A DNA stretch of 64,000 nucleotides from Arachidicoccus ginsenosidivorans (GTDB taxonomy: Bacteria; Bacteroidota; Bacteroidia; Chitinophagales; Chitinophagaceae). Below are positions 59,866-64,000 of the stretch, piece after piece (within the stretch, counting starts at the first letter, position 1; each line of letters opens with the position of its first letter). A model generated the notes under the pieces. It was given only the letters and a program-made list of their open reading frames with translations, did no database searches and was not told the DNA's origin. The stretch covers positions 372,001 through 436,000 of the forward strand of contig NZ_CP042434.1 in the NCBI RefSeq assembly GCF_007971385.1. The letters run 5' to 3'. A program made the position numbers and the translations under genes.

Positions 59866-61851
59866 ATGCGCAAGTACAAATCCAAAGGAGCATCTCTTTG
59901 CTATCTATTTGCAGCGGGCTTATTGGCGGTCAATAGTGTGCAGGCTCAGCATTATGATCCACACGCTGCGTTTGCCCCGACATTATATACGCAAAACGGC
60001 AATGCCTTTAGAAGTGCCAGTGGCGACCCGGGGCCTGCTTACTGGCAGAACCGTGCAGATTATACCCTAAACGCCTCTTTTGACAGTAGCAGCCATGTAT
60101 TAAAAGGAGTTGCAGTCATTGATTATACCAATAATAGCGGTGACCTGCTGCCTTATATCTGGCTGGAACTTGATCAGAATACAGAGAAGCCAGATGTACT
60201 GGCCAATATACTCAACCCCAACAATAGAACACTTACAGACAAATTAGGTTTCCAGTTTGCAAAAGTACAGGTTTTGCAATCCGGACATTGGCAAGACGCC
60301 AAATATCAAGTAGACGGAACCCGTATGCAATTGTTCTTACCCACGCCGTTAAAAGGTGCAGGCGCCAAAGTGCAGCTAAGACTGGATTATTCATTTGAAT
60401 TGCAAAAATCATCGGCCGGGGACCGGGCTGGTTATATGACCACCCCACAGGGTACTATTTTTGAATTTGGCTATTGGTTTCCCAGGGTTTGTGTTTACGA
60501 TGACATAAGGGGGTGGAATACGCTTCCTTTTATAGGTGGCGGTGAATTTTATTTTGAATATGGCGATATGGATTATACCATTACAGCGCCAGCTGGTATG
60601 CTCGCTGTGGGTGGCGGCGCACTAATCAATGCCAAAGACGCACTGGATAGTAAGCTATATGATCAATTGCAAAAAGCAAGACGTTCAGATAAAACAGTCG
60701 TCATTCGCAGTAAAACGGATATTCAAAAAGGGATAGCCACCAAGCAGAAGACTGGGCAAACTTCCTGGCACTTTCAGATGAAAAACACCCGTGATGTAGC
60801 TTTCGCCCTGTCCAGTGCATTTATATGGGATGGCGCTAAAATCAATCTACCCAATGGCAAAAACAGTTTTGCGCAATCCGTTTATCCCATTAGCAGTGCG
60901 CAAAATGACAGCAGCTGGGTCAGGGCCACTGAGTATTTGAAAGCATCAGTAGAAGACTTTTCCACCCGCTGGTTTGAATATCCCTATCCAGAGGCCACCA
61001 ATGTGGCAGGACCTATTGGTGGTATGGAATATCCGGGGATTACCTTTGATCACCACGCAGCGAGTGGCAAATCCTTGTTTATGTTGATTTCTCATGAAAT
61101 CGGTCACAGTTGGTTTCCCATGATTGTCGGATCTGACGAAAGAAGGGCACCTTTTATGGATGAAGGCTTTAATACCTTTATTGATATCTATGCCCAGCAG
61201 GATTTTAATCATGGCGAGTTCGCCCCTAAAAGAGACGGGGAATATGCGCCGGGCGGTGGCAATCCGGCAGATGAGATTGTGCCGGTTATAGCTTCTGTGC
61301 AAAACGGGCCCACACTTATGACACCTGCAGATTGGCAGGATTATAAATATGTCCATCCGATGAGCTATTTTAAAACGGCTTTCGGACTGGTGCTGTTAAG
61401 AGAGGTAATCCTGGGGCCTGATCGCTTCGATTATGCCTTCAGACATTATACCGCCAAATGGGCCTACAAACATCCGATGCCAACAGATTTTTTCCGCAGC
61501 ATTGAAAATGCAGCCGGAGAAGACCTGGGGTGGTTCTGGCGCGGGTGGTTTTATAATAACTGGCAATTAGATCAGGCCGTAACCGGCGTTTCCTATGTGG
61601 ATGATGACCCTACCAAGGGTGCATTGATCACGCTAAAAAATAAGCAGCAATTGCCCATGCCGGTAACGGTTGAAATCCACCAGGACGCAGCAGGGCCCAT
61701 TACAATGAGCCTTCCTGTTGAGATCTGGCAAAGAGGAGACAGCTGGACTTTTAAGGTTAAAACCACTTCCAAATTAAAAAGTGTACAGCTCGATCCTAAA
61801 GCATTACTCCCTGATGTGGACCGTAGCAATAACCTTTGGCAGGCTAAATAA
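59866..61851 (+). CDS. Secreted M1-family metallopeptidase
   Basis: 661 residues with a signal peptide ending VQAQ. The catalytic part has SHEIGHSWFP (zinc His pair and Glu) and the third ligand in FMDEGFNTF. The GAMEN-like motif reads GGMEYPG. The N-terminal domain is the beta-rich saddle of M1 enzymes, and the C-terminus is a beta sandwich ending LPDVDRSNNLW. It is the second M1 peptidase in the window and belongs to a different subgroup from the one at 47053. It probably works on peptides in the periplasm. Frame intact. No leader evidence beyond a TACATTCG box at 59841. Confidence 0.92.
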   Translation: MRKYKSKGASLCYLFAAGLLAVNSVQAQHYDPHAAFAPTLYTQNGNAFRSASGDPGPAYWQNRADYTLNASFDSSSHVLKGVAVIDYTNNSGDLLPYIWLELDQNTEKPDVLANILNPNNRTLTDKLGFQFAKVQVLQSGHWQDAKYQVDGTRMQLFLPTPLKGAGAKVQLRLDYSFELQKSSAGDRAGYMTTPQGTIFEFGYWFPRVCVYDDIRGWNTLPFIGGGEFYFEYGDMDYTITAPAGMLAVGGGALINAKDALDSKLYDQLQKARRSDKTVVIRSKTDIQKGIATKQKTGQTSWHFQMKNTRDVAFALSSAFIWDGAKINLPNGKNSFAQSVYPISSAQNDSSWVRATEYLKASVEDFSTRWFEYPYPEATNVAGPIGGMEYPGITFDHHAASGKSLFMLISHEIGHSWFPMIVGSDERRAPFMDEGFNTFIDIYAQQDFNHGEFAPKRDGEYAPGGGNPADEIVPVIASVQNGPTLMTPADWQDYKYVHPMSYFKTAFGLVLLREVILGPDRFDYAFRHYTAKWAYKHPMPTDFFRSIENAAGEDLGWFWRGWFYNNWQLDQAVTGVSYVDDDPTKGALITLKNKQQLPMPVTVEIHQDAAGPITMSLPVEIWQRGDSWTFKVKTTSKLKSVQLDPKALLPDVDRSNNLWQAK

Positions 61852-62146
61852 TACCGTTTTGGATAGAATTTAACCAATTAAACGCTGTATATTTGAAAGT
61901 CGGCAGATTATTTGCTGCGGGCATCAGCATATTGATTTGGATTATAACAACAAGGCTGTAAAGCAAGTATAAAACATGTATAAAAAGAAAGCAAGCGACG
62001 GTAGCAGCCGTTTGGTCCGTTAAATTACCGCAATTTTATACATGTTCAGCATATAATCTTTTGAACAAAATCAAAAATAAGTACAAATTGGGTGTTGTAG
62101 TATGACAGGATCCTTTTAATCATTATAATCAACCGTTTTCCTTAGG
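61852..62146. other. 295-bp gap, nothing recognised
   Basis: Between the M1 peptidase and the NlpC/P60 gene. No hairpin, ORF or RNA gene that I can support; it must hold the NlpC/P60 promoter. Confidence 0.4.
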
Positions 62147-62881
62147 ATGAAAACCAGACCTTCAAGCCGATTTTCTTTACCTGTACCTTTATCTTTATAT
62201 CTGTTACTGGCCCTTGGCAGCGTGACAATGTTCTCCTGTAGCACCATGCGCCAGAGTAGTTCAACGGCCAGCACCTCCAAAGGGACGAGCAGTGGTCCTC
62301 GCTTTTTAGATGATATCCGTGTAAATCCGGGCGATCGGGTCTCGTCAAAAAATAAAAGCTATGGCTATACGGAAAAGGCGCCCGAAAAGGAGGAAAAAGC
62401 AACGGTAAATAGCAATGCGGATTTAAGCCTTAATGAAACAACCCTGGTACGAAAATATGCGACCATTCTTGGCGTAGATGACAATAAGCTCCATAATATT
62501 GATTTACTGGAAGAAATTGATGATTGGTATGGTACCCCCTACCGATATGGCGGTAGTTCCAAAAACGGTATTGACTGCTCAGCCTTTTCCAGAACCCTAG
62601 CCAATGATGTTTTTAATGTATCGCTGCCCAGAACGGCGGAGCAACAATATAGTTATTGCGATCATATTAAAAAAAGCCAGTTAAAACAAGGGGATCTGGT
62701 CTTTTTTCATACAACCGGTGGCAGTAGGATTACCCATGTGGGTGTCTATCTGCAAAATGGGAAATTTGTCCATGCCTCCACCAGCTCAGGCGTGATGATC
62801 AGTGATCTGGATGATTATTATTGGAGAAGAGCCTATAGAGCTGCTGGACGCGTACCTAAGGGAGATATGACCAAAAACTAA
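62147..62881 (+). CDS. NlpC/P60 (C40) peptidase lipoprotein
   Basis: 244 residues. The lipobox is VTMFSC, so it is membrane anchored. The C-terminal NlpC/P60 domain contains YGGSSKNGIDCSAF (nucleophile Cys), KQGDLVFFH, THVGVYLQNGKFVHAST (His) and the final DYYWRRAYRAAGRV. Such enzymes cut peptidoglycan stem peptides. A disordered Ser/Thr-rich linker follows the lipobox. Frame intact. Confidence 0.92.
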   Translation: MKTRPSSRFSLPVPLSLYLLLALGSVTMFSCSTMRQSSSTASTSKGTSSGPRFLDDIRVNPGDRVSSKNKSYGYTEKAPEKEEKATVNSNADLSLNETTLVRKYATILGVDDNKLHNIDLLEEIDDWYGTPYRYGGSSKNGIDCSAFSRTLANDVFNVSLPRTAEQQYSYCDHIKKSQLKQGDLVFFHTTGGSRITHVGVYLQNGKFVHASTSSGVMISDLDDYYWRRAYRAAGRVPKGDMTKN

Positions 62882-63073
62882 TTCCAGTAATTACATATAG
62901 TTAGGTGTGCGACAATTGAGGCCGCCTCACAACGGATTATCCGGTTGATCATGCCACCGTCTATTGATTGCGCAACAAGCAAATAAAAAGGAACCTGCAA
63001 GGCTATCGGGCTTTTTTTGTAACTTTAGGAGTATCAGATAAACTTTTTAAAAAATTACAAAAAACATATAGCC

Positions 63074-63787
63074 ATGGCAGAAGACGAACAAATACAAACG
63101 GCTGAACAAAATCAACCCTCAGAGGAGCACGAGGTCAAAATATTAGGTATAGAACCTGTTACCCACAATGTCCTTAGAATTGCTGTTCAAAGACCTCAAA
63201 ACTATCATTTTATTCCAGGACAAGCCACGGAGGTCGCTATCAACAAAGAAGGTTTTAAAGCGGAGCGTCGTCCCTTTACTTTTACCGGTCTTCAAGATTG
63301 GGATCACTTGGAATTTACCATTAAGACCTATACAGATCACCCTGGAGTCACCAATGAGCTGCGCAGTTTAAAAGAAGGCGACTCACTGCTGCTCCATGAC
63401 GTATGGGGAGCTATCCAGTATAGTGGTGAAGGTACTTTTATTGCCGGAGGAGCGGGCATCACCCCTTTTATCGCTATTTTTCGAGATTTGCATCAGAAAG
63501 GACAGGTGGGCAATAACCGGTTATTCTTTTCTAATAAAACCGAAGCAGATATTATCCTGGAAGAGGAATTGGAAGAGATCCTGGGTGATAAGTTCGTCAA
63601 TGTGATGACAGAGCAGACCAATAGTCAGTACATAAATGACCGGATCGACAAAGCATTTTTGCAAAAAAATATTTCAGATATGAACCAGCATTTTTATATC
63701 TGTGGACCAGATCCAATGGTGGCAGCCATTGGGCAGGACCTGAAAGATCTGGGAGCCGGCGAAGGGTTAATTACAGTAGAGCTTTAA
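63074..63787 (+). CDS. Flavin-dependent NAD(P)H reductase (ferredoxin reductase-like)
   Basis: 237 residues. FAD-binding domain with the RPFTFT motif (RxYS-type, RRPFTFTG), the NAD-binding start GTFIAGGAGITPFIAIFR and FYICGPDPMVAAI. It belongs to the ferredoxin/flavodoxin reductase superfamily; the partner is unknown. No Fe-S domain is fused. The start at 63074 has an acidic, poorly conserved N-terminal tail of about 20 residues. A TAACTTTA sequence near 63018 may be its promoter box. Confidence 0.88.
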   Translation: MAEDEQIQTAEQNQPSEEHEVKILGIEPVTHNVLRIAVQRPQNYHFIPGQATEVAINKEGFKAERRPFTFTGLQDWDHLEFTIKTYTDHPGVTNELRSLKEGDSLLLHDVWGAIQYSGEGTFIAGGAGITPFIAIFRDLHQKGQVGNNRLFFSNKTEADIILEEELEEILGDKFVNVMTEQTNSQYINDRIDKAFLQKNISDMNQHFYICGPDPMVAAIGQDLKDLGAGEGLITVEL

Positions 63788-63921
63788 TCAATAGGCTACA
63801 TACGAGCCATGCCTTATTAGATGAATCCAAAGGGCACAACAGGGCAATTATTGCAGGAGTCTTTATCATACATAAGGCAAAACAACAGTTACAAAAGTAA
63901 AGCAATAGTAAGGTAAAGTAA

Positions 63922-63975
63922 AGTAAAGCCCAGGCAAAAAACCTATGCTAGGTTTTGCCTGGGCTTTACTATTAT
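63922..63975. terminator. Terminator downstream of the reductase gene (18-bp perfect stem)
   Basis: AGTAAAGCCCAGGCAAAA (63922-63939) is perfectly complementary to 63953-63970, and the stem extends a little further inward. It is preceded by short AAAGT repeats. Confidence 0.82.
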
Positions 63976-64000
63976 TAAGTACAACGGCTGATATAAAATA

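Noticed and set aside
1..64000. CRISPR array, prophage or biosynthetic gene cluster
   Set aside because: No regularly spaced repeats, phage structural genes or large synthase genes were seen on either strand.

Overview
The window looks like chromosomal DNA of a Bacteroidota bacterium, most likely Chitinophagaceae or a near relative (family is a guess). Supporting signs are TAnnTTTG-type promoters, a type IX secretion plug-domain protein, a Bacteroidota-type RicT with a long Asn/Arg/Gly tail, several MacB/FtsX-like permeases, GH2/GH76/GH92 glycosidases and an ISAon1-like insertion sequence. There are no rRNA genes, CRISPR arrays or prophages.

Layout. (1) 1-9050: D-glucuronate catabolism. A LacI-type regulator, cut by the window edge, is divergent from uxaC, kdgK, kdgA, a hexuronate MFS transporter, a secreted alpha/beta hydrolase, a short-chain mannonate/fructuronate oxidoreductase and uxuA. 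Together they take glucuronate through fructuronate, mannonate and KDG to pyruvate and glyceraldehyde-3-phosphate. (2) 9058-14752: T9SS plug-domain protein, FtsX-like permease, truB and a PhoR/PhoB-like pair. (3) 15230-21657: two tandem paralogues of a large secreted protein of unknown function, separated by a complete 1,600-bp IS with perfect 33-bp ends and an 8-bp target duplication. (4) 21863-29564: GH76, GH2 and GH92 glycosidases. (5) 29652-35540: housekeeping genes (Fe-S protein, ung, plsC, ricT, holB). (6) 35791-39732: tRNA-Gly, a TnpB gene flanked by a ~260-bp direct repeat that includes the 5' part of the tRNA, then an Rnl5/DRB0094-like RNA ligase with a metallophosphoesterase. (7) 39914-48739: a MacB-like permease and an internally deleted relative, guaB, a peptide-binding lipoprotein and an M1 peptidase. 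(8) 48908-50683: IS66 debris and a YhcG (DUF1016) nuclease. (9) 50945-64000: msrA, prmC, tRNA-Cys, a nucleoside phosphorylase, dapF, DUF4197, valS, GNAT, FKBP, a second M1 peptidase, NlpC/P60 and a flavin/NAD(P)H reductase.

A caution for all annotation here: I count 23 places where a gene of a recognisable family is broken by the apparent loss of one base, almost always inside a mononucleotide run. This pattern fits uncorrected homopolymer errors in the assembly better than real decay. I therefore give such genes their full repaired extent and state the break position. The single-gene 'pseudogenes' should not be trusted until the reads are checked.

Most interesting biology: the RNA ligase/phosphoesterase pair beside a partly duplicated tRNA-Gly gene and a TnpB; the tandem secreted paralogues with a possible clan-CD-like His/Cys pair; promoter boxes 3-4 nt before start codons that suggest leaderless mRNAs; and an in-frame 142-residue deletion derivative of a MacB-type permease.
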